This document shows, in pieces, positions 47,728 to 56,140 of a stretch of DNA of 64,000 nt (its first letter is position 1; each line of letters opens with the position of its first letter). The notes under the pieces are model-generated. The model did not search any database. It saw nothing but the letters and a program-made list of their open reading frames with translations, and was not told where the DNA came from. Source of the stretch: JANQMX01 sp965247175 (GTDB taxonomy: Bacteria > Pseudomonadota > Alphaproteobacteria > Kiloniellales > DSM-21159); assembly GCA_965247175.1 (NCBI GenBank), contig OZ252006.1:3286001-3350000 (forward strand), given 5' to 3'. The translations under genes were made by a program, and so were the position numbers.

Positions 47728-48867
47728 ATGAGCGACGCGCTGATCAGGATCGAGCACATCGAGGACGTGCTCGCTGAGATTGATACCGATAACGGCATCA
47801 TCGTCTCTGAGCGACCGGACTATAAGGTCATCGACTACGTCTACACCAACGACGACACCTTCAACTCGTCGATGGCCCGGCAATGCCGCGGCCTGAAGTT
47901 CGACGCCGAAGGCCGGATCATCGCGCGCCCCTTCCATAAGTTCTTCAATATCGGCGAAAAGCAGCAGCCGCACGAGATCGACTGGCAGGCGCCGCACCAC
48001 ATCCTCGACAAGCTCGACGGCTCGATGGTCCACGGCGTGCTCCTGAACGGCGAACTGCTGCTCATGACGCGCATGGGCCTGATGGACCAGGCCAGAGCGG
48101 CCCGGTCCAAGGCGGAGCCGAGCGTGCTGGAACTCAGCCAAGCGCTGCTCGAGGCCGGGATCACGCCGATCTTCGAGTACACCGCGCCCGACAACCGCAT
48201 CGTGGTGGCCTACGACGACACCCGCCTGACCCTGCTGGCGGCGCGGGAGATGGTGAGTGGCGCCTACCTGCCTTATGCGGAGCTGGCCAAGCTCGGCCAA
48301 CGCCACGGCGTGCCCGTCGTCGACAACGTCGGCCGGGTCGACGACCACAAGCGCTTCATCGACGAGGCCCGCGGCCTGGAGGGAATCGAGGGCTATGTCA
48401 TCGCCTTCGAGGACGGCCACCGCGTCAAGCTCAAGACCGATGGCTATGCCCTGCGGCACAAGATGCTCAGCTCCGTCACCCTGGAGAAGAACGTCTTCGC
48501 CCTGGTGGTGGAGAAGGCGGTCGACGACGTGGTGCCGTTGCTGGCGCCCGAGGTGGGCACGCGGGTCCGGGAGTTCGAGCAGGAGCTCAACGCGGGAATC
48601 GCCCGCCGCTACCAGGAGGTCGAGGCCTTCTTCATGGCGCATAAGGAGCTTGAGCGGAGGGACTTCGCGGCCGCCGCCTTCAAGTCGCTCGACAAGCGCT
48701 TGACCGGCGTCGCCTTTGCCATGCTCGACGGCAAGGACGGCCGGGAGTTCCTCTACGATCAGCTCCGCCGGGCCTGCAAGAGCGGCACCACCGTCGATGG
48801 CTTGCGCGACCTCTATGGCTTCGCCTGGTCGACCGAAGGCCTCCTCCTGCCTGAAGGGGCCGGTTGA
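47728..48867 (+). CDS. T4 Rnl1-like ATP-dependent RNA ligase
   Basis: A 379-aa nucleotidyltransferase of the T4 RNA ligase 1 (RnlA) family, which joins 5'-phosphate and 3'-OH RNA ends and in T4 repairs cut tRNA. Motif I is DKLDGSM with nucleotidyl-lysine K95; the upstream arginine R54 in QCRGLKF sits as in T4 Rnl1; motif III is FEYTAP (E150), motif IV EGYVIAFEDG (E221) and motif V VKLKTDGY. About 140 helical residues follow, as in Rnl1. A GGGAGTAAGG ribosome site precedes the ATG. It lies between mutS and glnD and has no polynucleotide kinase partner. All catalytic residues are present, so it is probably active. Confidence 0.87.
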   Translation: MSDALIRIEHIEDVLAEIDTDNGIIVSERPDYKVIDYVYTNDDTFNSSMARQCRGLKFDAEGRIIARPFHKFFNIGEKQQPHEIDWQAPHHILDKLDGSMVHGVLLNGELLLMTRMGLMDQARAARSKAEPSVLELSQALLEAGITPIFEYTAPDNRIVVAYDDTRLTLLAAREMVSGAYLPYAELAKLGQRHGVPVVDNVGRVDDHKRFIDEARGLEGIEGYVIAFEDGHRVKLKTDGYALRHKMLSSVTLEKNVFALVVEKAVDDVVPLLAPEVGTRVREFEQELNAGIARRYQEVEAFFMAHKELERRDFAAAAFKSLDKRLTGVAFAMLDGKDGREFLYDQLRRACKSGTTVDGLRDLYGFAWSTEGLLLPEGAG

Positions 48868-48876
48868 GGGAGCGGA

Positions 48877-49431
48877 TCAGACCCGGGGGATGACCGAGAG
48901 GCGGCGCTGCACGCCCTCGGTATCCAGGTAGTCGATCTCGACCCGGTAGGCTTCGGGCTCGGCCACGAGGGGCAGCGGGTCGCTGATCGGGATGTCGGCC
49001 TCCGCCTCGCCGGTCAGGCCCAGCTTGCGCGGCGGCCGTCGGCTGCTGCCGAAGAGCTGGCTGATGAAGTCGAAGCTGAAGCTGACTCCGAGCCCTCGGT
49101 CTGAGTTGCCGGTCACCGAAACGCCGCGGCCCGGCCCCGGATCCCCGGCTTCCCTTTGCCGCAGGGTCGCCGGGGCCGAGGCCAAGGCGGCCGCATCGGG
49201 CCCGGCCAGGGTGACGGCGGTGACCCGCTCGCCGGGCCTGAGGCCAGTCACGGTGACCCGCAGGTTCCGCCGGCTCTGTAGCAGGCGGGCATTGACCTCG
49301 GGCTCTCGCGGGCTTGTCGGTCCGCCCTCGTCGCTGCTGCAGGCCGCCAGCAAGATCGGCGCGGCCAACAAGAGCGTGCGGCGGGTGAAGTGCGGCCCCA
49401 GGCCGCCGGTCTTTTGCTTTCTTAAGCTCAT
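48877..49431 (-). CDS. Lipoprotein with Tat-like signal
   Basis: A 184-aa exported protein. The N-terminus FTRRTLLLAAPILLAACSSD combines a twin-arginine pair with a lipobox (LAAC), so the mature protein is probably a lipid-anchored periplasmic or outer-membrane protein. The mature part has repeated short beta-like stretches (NLRVTVTGLRPGERVTAVTL; EAYRVEIDYLDTEGVQRRLS) and no family I recognise. It is divergent from glnD (47 bp between starts) and converges on the RNA ligase gene. Confidence 0.75.
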   Translation of the reverse strand: MSLRKQKTGGLGPHFTRRTLLLAAPILLAACSSDEGGPTSPREPEVNARLLQSRRNLRVTVTGLRPGERVTAVTLAGPDAAALASAPATLRQREAGDPGPGRGVSVTGNSDRGLGVSFSFDFISQLFGSSRRPPRKLGLTGEAEADIPISDPLPLVAEPEAYRVEIDYLDTEGVQRRLSVIPRV

Positions 49432-49478
49432 GGGTAGACCATATAGCTCTAGAGACGCGCATTTCCGGAAATCTGCCC

Positions 49479-52301
49479 GTGGCCTTGCAACAAAGCCCTA
49501 CGATTGAAGCGAAAGTCCCGCGCGGCGGGGCGCCCAGCCCCCGTGGCACGCGAGCGCCCGAGCCGCTGGTTACGGTCGACTTCGCAAAGCTCCGCGAGGA
49601 CGTCGCCAGGCTGACCCGTGAAGCCAAGAACCCGGCCGATGCGCGCGCCGAGGTTCTCGCCTGCTTCAAGCAAGCCTATCAGCAGGGCCGGGACGCCATC
49701 CTGCAGGCCTTCATGGAAAACCGGGACGGCCGCCGCACCGCCCGCCGCCTCTCCGATCTCGCCGATCGCATCGTGCGGCTGGCCTGCGAGCACGCCGCCG
49801 AGGACCTCTATCCCCTCGGTAATCCCTCCAAGGCCGAGAAGATCACCCTGGCCGCCGTCGGCGGCTACGGCCGGGGTGAGCTGGCCCCCTTCTCCGACAT
49901 CGATCTCCTGTTCCTGCTGCCCTACAAGATCACCCCGCGCAGCGAGCAGGTGGTGGAGGCGGTGCTCTATCTGCTGTGGGACATGGGCTTCAAGGTCGGC
50001 CACGCCACCCGGTCGCTCAACGATTGTCTCCGCCGGGCCCGCGAAGACCACACCATCGCGACCAACCTCCTGGAGACCCGCTACCTCTGGGGCGAAGAGG
50101 CGCTCTACGACGAGTTCAAGGAGCGCTACCGGAAAGAGGTGGCCGAGGGCCGCGGCCCCTGGTTCATCGAATCCAAGCTCGCCGAGCGGGACCGGCGTCA
50201 CCAGCGCCACGCGGAAGGCTCGCGCTATGCGCTGGAGCCCAACATCAAAGAGAGCAAGGGCGGCCTGCGCGACCTCCACACGCTCTATTGGATAGGCAAG
50301 TTCCTCTACGGCGCCGAGGAGCCGAAGGACCTGATCGAGGCCGGCGTCCTGACCAAGGAGGAGGCGCGGCGCTTCGACAAGGCACTGGACTTCCTCTGGA
50401 CCCTGCGCTGCTCGATGCACGTCATGACCGGACGCGCCGAGGAGCGGCTGACCTTCGATCTGCAGCAGAACCTGGCGCCGATGTTGGGCTTCAACGACCA
50501 CGCCGGCACGCGGGCGGTCGAGCGCTTGATGAAGCGCTATTTCCTGGTCGCCAAGGACGTCGGCGACCTGACCCGGATCTTCTGCGCCCAGCTCGAGGCC
50601 GAGCACAATCGCCGCTCGCGCTTCCGCCTGCCGAGCCTGGGACGGCGCCGGCGGGTCCGCGGCTTCGGCCTGGAAGGCGACCGCCTGCAGGTCAAGGACG
50701 CCGAGCACTTCCAGAACAACCCGCTCGACCTCTTGCGCATCTTCCTGGTGGCGCAGGAGGAGGAGCTGGACATCCATCCGGCGACCCTGCGCCTGATCAC
50801 CCAGAACCTCAGGCTGATCGACAAGGACCTGCGCGCCAATCCCAAGGCCTGTCAGGTCTTCCTCGACATCCTCGCCAACAAGAAGAACCCGGCGGTCACC
50901 CTCAGGCGGATGAACGAGGCCGGGGTGTTCGGCAAGTTCATGCCGGATTTCGGGCGGGTCGTCAGCCTGATGCAGTTCAACATGTACCACCACTTCACGG
51001 TGGACGAGCACACCATCCACGCCATCGGCACCCTGCACGCCATCGAGGCCGGGGAGCTCGCGGAGGAGGCGCCCATCGCGACCGAGGTGGTGCACCGCCT
51101 GCACTACCGCCGGGCGCTCTATTTCGCCGTGCTGCTGCACGACATCGCGAAGGGCCGGCCGGAGGATCACTCCATCGCCGGCATGAAATTGGCCCGGCGT
51201 CTCGGACCGAAGATGGGTCTCAGCGCCGAGGAGACGGAGGCGGCTGCCTGGCTGGTGCTGCATCACCTCGCCATGAGCGACACCGCCTTCAAGCGCGACC
51301 TCAACGACCCCAACACCATCGCCCAGTTCGCCAAGCTGGTGCAGTCGCTGGAGCGCCTGCGTCTCCTCCTGGTGCTGACCGTCGCCGACATCCGCGCGGT
51401 CGGCCCCGGTGTCTGGACCAACTGGAAGGCGGCGCTGCTGCGCGATCTCTTCTGGCGCACCGAGGAGTTTCTCACCGGCGGGCTGCTGCACGAGGGCCGC
51501 GAGACCCGCATCGAGGGGGTCAAGGCGCGGCTCGGCGAGCGCCTGGAGGAGCAGGGCTGGCAAGCGAACGACATCGAGGCCCACCTGGCACGCGGCTATC
51601 CCGCGTACTGGCTCTCCGGCGACATCGACCTGCTGGTCAGCCAGGCGGAGATCGTCCGCGAGGCCGAGCGCGGCAAGCGGCCGCTCAGCATCCACTCGCG
51701 CATCGACCAGTATCGCGGCGTCACCGAGATCACCGTCTATACCGCCGACCACCCGGGGCTCTTCTCCCAGATCGCCGGGGCCATCGCCGTGGCGGGTGCC
51801 ACGGTGGAAGGCGCGCGCATCGCCACCCTGGCGAACGGCATGGCGCTCGATACCTTCTACATCGAGGACGCCGGCGGCGGGCCTTTCGACAGCCCGACCC
51901 GTCTCGCCAAGCTCTCAGCCCTGATCGAGCGGGCGCTCTCCGGCCAGCTCAGGATGATCGCCGAGCTTTCCAAGCAGTCTTCCGCCCTGCCCTCGCGTTT
52001 CGCCGTGTTCAAGGTCGCCCCTCACGTGCTGATCGATAACAAGGCCTCGCGCCACTACACGGTGATCGAGGTCAACGGCCGCGACAGCCCGGGCCTGCTC
52101 TATCGGGTCACCCAGGCGCTCTCCAAGCTCGGGCTCGGCATCCACGGCGCCAAGATCGCCACCTTCGGCGCCGAGGTGGTCGACGTCTTCTATGTGCAGG
52201 ACGTCTTCGGCGACAAGATCGAGGCCCCAGCCAAGCAGCGCGCCATCCGCAAGCGCCTTTTGACCGCGCTGGTCGAGTCTCAGGCGACTGGGAAGGCCTG
52301 A
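49479..52301 (+). CDS. glnD: Bifunctional uridylyltransferase/UMP-removing enzyme GlnD
   Basis: Senses glutamine and modifies PII proteins. The 940-aa protein has the nucleotidyltransferase motif GGYGRGELAPFSDIDLLFLL, the HD hydrolase domain with VLLHDIAKGRPEDHSI, and two C-terminal ACT domains (EITVYTADHPGLFSQIAGAI; VIEVNGRDSPGLLYRVTQAL) which bind glutamine. Length is normal for Alphaproteobacteria. The start is GTG at 49479. mutS and glnD are neighbours in many related genomes; the RNA ligase and lipoprotein genes sit between them here. Confidence 0.96.
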   Translation: MALQQSPTIEAKVPRGGAPSPRGTRAPEPLVTVDFAKLREDVARLTREAKNPADARAEVLACFKQAYQQGRDAILQAFMENRDGRRTARRLSDLADRIVRLACEHAAEDLYPLGNPSKAEKITLAAVGGYGRGELAPFSDIDLLFLLPYKITPRSEQVVEAVLYLLWDMGFKVGHATRSLNDCLRRAREDHTIATNLLETRYLWGEEALYDEFKERYRKEVAEGRGPWFIESKLAERDRRHQRHAEGSRYALEPNIKESKGGLRDLHTLYWIGKFLYGAEEPKDLIEAGVLTKEEARRFDKALDFLWTLRCSMHVMTGRAEERLTFDLQQNLAPMLGFNDHAGTRAVERLMKRYFLVAKDVGDLTRIFCAQLEAEHNRRSRFRLPSLGRRRRVRGFGLEGDRLQVKDAEHFQNNPLDLLRIFLVAQEEELDIHPATLRLITQNLRLIDKDLRANPKACQVFLDILANKKNPAVTLRRMNEAGVFGKFMPDFGRVVSLMQFNMYHHFTVDEHTIHAIGTLHAIEAGELAEEAPIATEVVHRLHYRRALYFAVLLHDIAKGRPEDHSIAGMKLARRLGPKMGLSAEETEAAAWLVLHHLAMSDTAFKRDLNDPNTIAQFAKLVQSLERLRLLLVLTVADIRAVGPGVWTNWKAALLRDLFWRTEEFLTGGLLHEGRETRIEGVKARLGERLEEQGWQANDIEAHLARGYPAYWLSGDIDLLVSQAEIVREAERGKRPLSIHSRIDQYRGVTEITVYTADHPGLFSQIAGAIAVAGATVEGARIATLANGMALDTFYIEDAGGGPFDSPTRLAKLSALIERALSGQLRMIAELSKQSSALPSRFAVFKVAPHVLIDNKASRHYTVIEVNGRDSPGLLYRVTQALSKLGLGIHGAKIATFGAEVVDVFYVQDVFGDKIEAPAKQRAIRKRLLTALVESQATGKA

Positions 52302-52315
52302 GGGTTCCCTTAGGA

Positions 52316-52428
52316 TGTCATCCTTGGGCAGGCCCAAAGGGCCCGTTCCGAGGATCCACTCATCAGCTTGCACGGAACCCAGCCGTGGACCCTCGGAACG
52401 GGGACTTCGTACCCGCCCAAGGGTGACA
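52316..52428 (+). repeat. Family A palindromic repeat
   Basis: It begins TGTCATCCTTGGGCAGGCCC and ends CCGCCCAAGGGTGACAG, with GTTCCGAGGATCCAC and GTGGACCCTCGGAAC as the inner stem. It lies 14 bp after the glnD stop and 32 bp before a family B copy. Confidence 0.85.
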
Positions 52429-52460
52429 GCTTAAGGTGAGCCAGAGACAGCACCACAGAC

Positions 52461-52635
52461 GGTCATCCGGGGCTTGACCCGCCTGCGGGCCGAAGCCCTA
52501 CGGCGCGGCGAAGGCCCGGGATCCATGGCGAGGCTGAGCGCGGACGGTCGAAGGAAAGGTGCAGGCCGATGAATGCCTTCGGCACCTCGCTACGCGAGCC
52601 CGGACACGCGGGCTTCGCCCTTGGCCGGGGTGACA
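52461..52635 (+). repeat. Family B palindromic repeat, long version, overlapping a CDS end
   Basis: It begins GGTCATCCGGGGCTTGACCC and ends CTTGGCCGGGGTGACATG, preceded by ACAGCACCACAGAC as in the other copies. Its right 46 bp encode, on the minus strand, the last 15 residues and the stop of the PEP-CTERM-like protein at 52590-53168. Confidence 0.85.
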
Positions 52636-53168
52636 TGTGTGCTTTTCGGTACTAGACGCCTCTCGCCGCGGCGCCGTCCAGCCAGCGCCAGGCCGGTGAG
52701 GCCAAGGGCCAAGAGGGACAGCGGCCCCGGTGCGGAGAGCTCGGTCGGCTGCCGCAGGGTCCAGGTGTTGTCAGTACCGCGGTCGTCGACGCCGGCGGAC
52801 GCGAGATGGCTGGTCCAGGACATGGACGTATTGGGCCGAAATTCCGCTCCGGCTCCTACGAAAATAAGGTTGACCATCCCCTCACCGCTCACCGCGGGCA
52901 GGGTCGCGGAGGCGAACGCCAACACCGTGTCGGCGGGAACGTCGTAGGCGCCGCTGGAGGAGCTGTAGGAGAAGGAGATGACGTCGAGGATCGACGCCAA
53001 GTCCCCCGGCGTGTAACTGTCCACCAGGGTCAGCACCGCGCTGGCCTGCCCCGCGCAGCCGCCTGTGCAGGTGCCCGTCCAATCGTAGATCACCACCGCC
53101 TCGGCCTTGGGCGCGGTCAAGCCCAAGGCCACGATGGCGGCGGCGAATATCCCAAGCAGTCTCGTCAT
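52590..53168 (-). CDS. PEP-CTERM-like sorted protein, copy 1, with repeat-encoded tail
   Basis: A 192-aa secreted protein. It has a signal peptide (LLGIFAAAIVALGLTAPKAE, then A), a mature start VVIYDWTGTCTGGCAGQA with a C-x-x-x-C pair, Ser-rich beta stretches (SFSYSSSSGAYDVPADTVL) and a C-terminal sorting signal of the PEP-CTERM kind: LSAPGPLSLLALGLTGLALA followed by an Arg cluster GRRRGERR. Such signals are handled by exosortases; none is in the window. Unusually, about 17 residues (VPKSTHVTPAKGEARVSGLA region) follow the Arg cluster, and most are encoded by a family B repeat. It is a paralogue of the next gene. Confidence 0.8.
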   Translation of the reverse strand: MTRLLGIFAAAIVALGLTAPKAEAVVIYDWTGTCTGGCAGQASAVLTLVDSYTPGDLASILDVISFSYSSSSGAYDVPADTVLAFASATLPAVSGEGMVNLIFVGAGAEFRPNTSMSWTSHLASAGVDDRGTDNTWTLRQPTELSAPGPLSLLALGLTGLALAGRRRGERRLVPKSTHVTPAKGEARVSGLA

Positions 53169-53394
53169 TAGAATTTTCCCTCACGTCTGCGTTGTGCTCA
53201 CCCTGTGGTGGCACCGCCGGCAAAAGGCATGCCGGAAGACATCTGGCAGGCGCGTTGCACGCCTTGGAACACCGCCTTAAGCCGGCTCAATTGCCCCTAG
53301 GCGGACAACATGGAGGAGTGTTTGCCGACCCGATAAGGAGAATTGCTCAAGGGGGTGGTGCGGAGAATTCCGCCCCTCCGAACGGCCTTTCCGT

Positions 53395-53949
53395 TCAAGC
53401 TTTCAAGCTCATCGGACGGCGCGGAGGTCGCGAGACACGCCGTCCGGCCAGCGCCAGGCCGGCGAGCCCGAGGGCCAAGAGCGACAGCGGCCCCGGCGCA
53501 GTGAGGTCCGTCGTGCGCAGGACCCACTGATGTTCATCGCCTCCATCACTGATGCCGGCGGGCGCGAAGAGGCTGAGCCAGCCACCACCGGGCAGGCTAT
53601 CGAAAAGCGTGCCGGGCCCATCGAAATCTATGAGGATCTGGGCCTGGCCGCTCACCACGGGCAAAATCGAGGGCACCGAGAAATCGTCAAAGGCCGTGTC
53701 CGCCGGAATGTCGTAGGTGCCGCTCGAGGAGCTGTAGGAGAAGGAGACGAAGTCGGCATCCATCACCTGGGTGCCCGGCACGTAGGTGTCTTCCAAGGTC
53801 AGCACCGCGGTGGCCTGCCCTGCGCATCCGCTGTCGCATAGACCCGACCAATCGTAGATCACGACGGCGTTTGCCTTCGGCGCCGCCATCCCCAAGACCA
53901 CGATTGCGGCGGCCAGTCCGACCGACAGCGGTGAAAGAATCGCTTTCAT
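53395..53949 (-). CDS. PEP-CTERM-like sorted protein, copy 2
   Basis: A 184-aa paralogue of the 52590-53168 product. It shares the signal peptide pattern (VGLAAAIVVLGMAAPKANA), the mature start VVIYDWSGLCDSGCAGQATA with the C-x-x-x-C pair, the central FVSFSYSSSSGTYDIPADTA and the sorting signal LTAPGPLSLLALGLAGLALA followed by GRRVSRPPRR. The similarity over the whole length indicates tandem duplication followed by divergence. Hairpins GCGGAGAATTCCGC and AACGG/CCGTT lie in the 226-bp gap between the two genes, downstream of this one. It is divergent from a LysR gene. Confidence 0.82.
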   Translation of the reverse strand: MKAILSPLSVGLAAAIVVLGMAAPKANAVVIYDWSGLCDSGCAGQATAVLTLEDTYVPGTQVMDADFVSFSYSSSSGTYDIPADTAFDDFSVPSILPVVSGQAQILIDFDGPGTLFDSLPGGGWLSLFAPAGISDGGDEHQWVLRTTDLTAPGPLSLLALGLAGLALAGRRVSRPPRRPMSLKA

Positions 53950-54094
53950 GAATACTCCCCAAGTTTCAGTGACCCCAAAGCACGGACCCAGCCAGCGTTG
54001 ACGATACCGGTCGACCCAGACCTCCCGCGGTAGGTCGGAAACGGACGATGCCCGTTTGCACGGGACTGCCGCGGCGGTGTAGGACCTCTCAGTG

Positions 54095-54139
54095 CCTCTA
54101 AGACTGTTCTTTCACCTCATGCTAGAGGACAGAACAGTC
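54095..54139. promoter_or_regulatory. Interleaved inverted repeats before LysR / PEP-CTERM gene
   Basis: CCTCTA (54095-54100) pairs with TAGAGG (54123-54128), and GACTGTTCT (54102-54110) pairs perfectly with AGAACAGTC (54131-54139). The two pairs are interleaved in the order a-b-a'-b'. The element lies 32 bp before the LysR ATG at 54171 and is a good operator candidate for it. Confidence 0.5.
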
Positions 54140-54170
54140 CCAACAAAATGAGTAATCTGACCGGATTTCC

Positions 54171-55145
54171 ATGACTTCAGATCATATTGTGAGCCGTCTG
54201 CCCCTCCGCGCCTTGCAGATCTTCGAGGCGGCCGCACGCCATCAGAACTTCACGGCGGCCGGACGGGATCTCGGCATCACGCAAAGCGCGGTCAGTCGCA
54301 AAATCTCAGAGCTGGAAGCAATCCTGGGCGCGCAGCTCTTCAACCGCTCCGGCCCAAATCTAAGCCTGACCCGGACCGGCCGCAGTTTGGCCCACCGGGT
54401 GTCCTACGCGTTGAATGATCTACAAGCTGCCTGTCTCGACGCCAGGTCGTCACCAGACAGGGGCGTGGTCACGCTCTCCATGCTTCCATCGGTTGCCGCC
54501 AAGTGGTTGGCGCCAAGGCTTGGTCAGTTCGCCAGCCTCCACCCAGAGATCGACCTGCGCATCAGTGCCTCGCACAGTCTGGTGGATTTTGCCGCTGACG
54601 GAGTTGATGGAGCCATTCGCTACGGACGGGGAAACTGGCCCGGTCTCGAAGCGACGTGGCTCGGTTCGGAGACGGTTCAGCCGGTCTGTTCACCGGCGGC
54701 CTTGAAGGCGTTCGGCATATCCACACCGTCCGATCTTTTGCGTGCGCCGCTGATCCACTCCGATATCCCCGAAGACTGGGCGACTTGGTTTGCCGCGGCT
54801 GGCATCGGGGACGTCCCGGTGCCAAGAGGCCCTGCGTTTGGCGACGAAACCGCCATATTGCAGGCAGCCGTGGCCGGCCAGGGTTTTGCGCTCGGAAGAT
54901 CTCTGCTGGTCGCCGATGATCTCGCAGACGGACGCTTGATCGCGCCGTTTGATATCAAGCTGGACGCAAGCTTCAGCTACTGGTTCGTATGCCCAAGCGG
55001 CCGCAGCAACGAAGTCTCCACCGTCAGCGACTGGATCTTTCAGGAGTTTGCCAAAGTCGCGGGACAGCAACCGGTCCAACCGCGTCCTCCGCAGGGCACG
55101 CGCAGCAAACAACGCGGTCCCTGGATAATCCATGGTCGAGACTAG
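54171..55145 (+). CDS. LysR family regulator, GcvA-like
   Basis: A 324-aa LysR-type regulator. The N-terminal domain RLPLRALQIFEAAARHQNFT then TAAGRDLGITQSAVSRKISE and LFNRSGPNLSLTRTG is of the GcvA subgroup (amino-acid or beta-lactam related regulators). The effector-binding domain follows. It is divergent from the PEP-CTERM-like genes across 221 bp containing an interleaved inverted repeat, and may control them or itself. The base composition is slightly less GC-rich than most neighbours. Confidence 0.9.
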   Translation: MTSDHIVSRLPLRALQIFEAAARHQNFTAAGRDLGITQSAVSRKISELEAILGAQLFNRSGPNLSLTRTGRSLAHRVSYALNDLQAACLDARSSPDRGVVTLSMLPSVAAKWLAPRLGQFASLHPEIDLRISASHSLVDFAADGVDGAIRYGRGNWPGLEATWLGSETVQPVCSPAALKAFGISTPSDLLRAPLIHSDIPEDWATWFAAAGIGDVPVPRGPAFGDETAILQAAVAGQGFALGRSLLVADDLADGRLIAPFDIKLDASFSYWFVCPSGRSNEVSTVSDWIFQEFAKVAGQQPVQPRPPQGTRSKQRGPWIIHGRD

Positions 55146-55178
55146 CCTTGAGCCCAGAAGGCGAGCGAGGGACGACAG

Positions 55179-55256
55179 ATGAAAGCGCTCGTTGTCGGTG
55201 GACCAGACTTTCTCAGACGCGCGGTCGTCGAGTCCCAAGCGGCGGGGAAGGATTAG
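55179..55256 (+). pseudogene. Truncated N-terminus of an NAD-dependent epimerase
   Basis: ATG at 55179 opens a 25-codon frame reading MKALVVGGPDFLRRAVVE, then SQAAGKD and a TAG stop. This resembles the Rossmann start of NAD(P)-dependent epimerases/reductases (MKALVVGGTGFLGRAVVE in many homologues), including a GAGGGACGACAG ribosome site. It stops after the first beta-alpha unit, so it looks like a remnant; a family A fragment follows 10 bp later. Confidence 0.55.
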
Positions 55257-55265
55257 AAGGCCCTA

Positions 55266-55309
55266 TGTCACCCTTGGGTGAGCACAACCGGCCCCTCCGA
55301 GGGTCAACC
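55266..55309 (-). repeat. Family A repeat, degenerate half-copy
   Basis: TGTCACCCTTGGGTGAGC to CTCCGAGGGTC, matching on the minus strand the right half of family A (GACCCTCGGAG... and CTCACCCAAGGGTGACA). It ends inside the last codons of the TauE/SafE gene. Confidence 0.6.
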
Positions 55310-56062
55310 AAACGTCCTGGCGAAGTACCAAGAGGACAGGACCAGGCCGAAGGCGATGACCGCGCCGCGCAGAATGCGCTGGTTGACCCGCTTCGCCAGG
55401 CGGCCGCCCTGATAGCCACCGATGGTGCTGCCGACCATCATGGCGGCCGCCTCAGGCCAGGCGATCAGACCGCCTATCCCGAAGATGACGATGCTGAGCA
55501 GGGTGAAGCTGACGGCCAGCAGGTTCTTGATGCTGTTGGCGAGGTGAAAGTCGCGCCAACCCATGATCTGCGCGATGGCGAGCAGGATGATCCCGAGACC
55601 GGCGCCGAAGTAGCCGCCGTAGATGGATGACAGGAAGAGCGCTGCATAGACCAGTGCTCGGCTCTTCGACTCGCCGGCCAGGGACAGCAGCCATCCGTGC
55701 AGATGACCGCCAAAGGCGAAGAGCAGCGTCGCCAGCAGGATCAGAAACGGAATCAGGCCTTCGAAGATCTTCGGGTCCGAGATCAACAGAAAGAGGGAGC
55801 CGATGATCGCGCCGAGCCCGGAGACGATCAGCAGCGGCCAGAGCGCGCGGCCGACCTGTCGCAGCTCCTGACGATAGGCGGGAAGGGCGGCGGCGTTGGA
55901 CGGCAAGAGCGCCAGATAGTTGGTGGCGTTGGCCACCACCGGCGGCAGGCCCGCCGCCATAAGGGCGGGAAAGGTGAAGAGGGTCGCCCCGCCGGCGACC
56001 GCATTCCACACGCCGCCGAAAAGACCGATGGCGACGAGTATCGCGACCTGCTGCGCATCCAT
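55304..56062 (-). CDS. TauE/SafE family sulfite/organosulfonate exporter-like protein
   Basis: A 252-aa membrane protein with about seven hydrophobic segments, beginning QQVAILVAIGLFGGVWNAVA and the typical GGATLFTFPALMAAGLPPVV, with NATNYLALLPSNAAALPAY and the second-half repeat SIYGGYFGAGLGIILLAIAQ. TauE/SafE proteins export sulfite, sulfonates or other anions; the substrate is unknown here. It is divergent from a LysR gene across 78 bp, which suggests that regulator controls it. Confidence 0.88.
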   Translation of the reverse strand: MDAQQVAILVAIGLFGGVWNAVAGGATLFTFPALMAAGLPPVVANATNYLALLPSNAAALPAYRQELRQVGRALWPLLIVSGLGAIIGSLFLLISDPKIFEGLIPFLILLATLLFAFGGHLHGWLLSLAGESKSRALVYAALFLSSIYGGYFGAGLGIILLAIAQIMGWRDFHLANSIKNLLAVSFTLLSIVIFGIGGLIAWPEAAAMMVGSTIGGYQGGRLAKRVNQRILRGAVIAFGLVLSSWYFARTFG

Positions 56063-56140
56063 GCTCCGCTCCCTTGTGCAACGGGGCGGACGCTAGAAGC
56101 GGCATTGCATGAATGAAATCGAATAAATACTATCGGCTAC

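Noticed and set aside
53209..53225. TGGCAC...GCAAA, a possible sigma-54 promoter near the PEP-CTERM genes
   Set aside because: The -24/-12 spacing is two bases short and the orientation points away from the PEP-CTERM gene.
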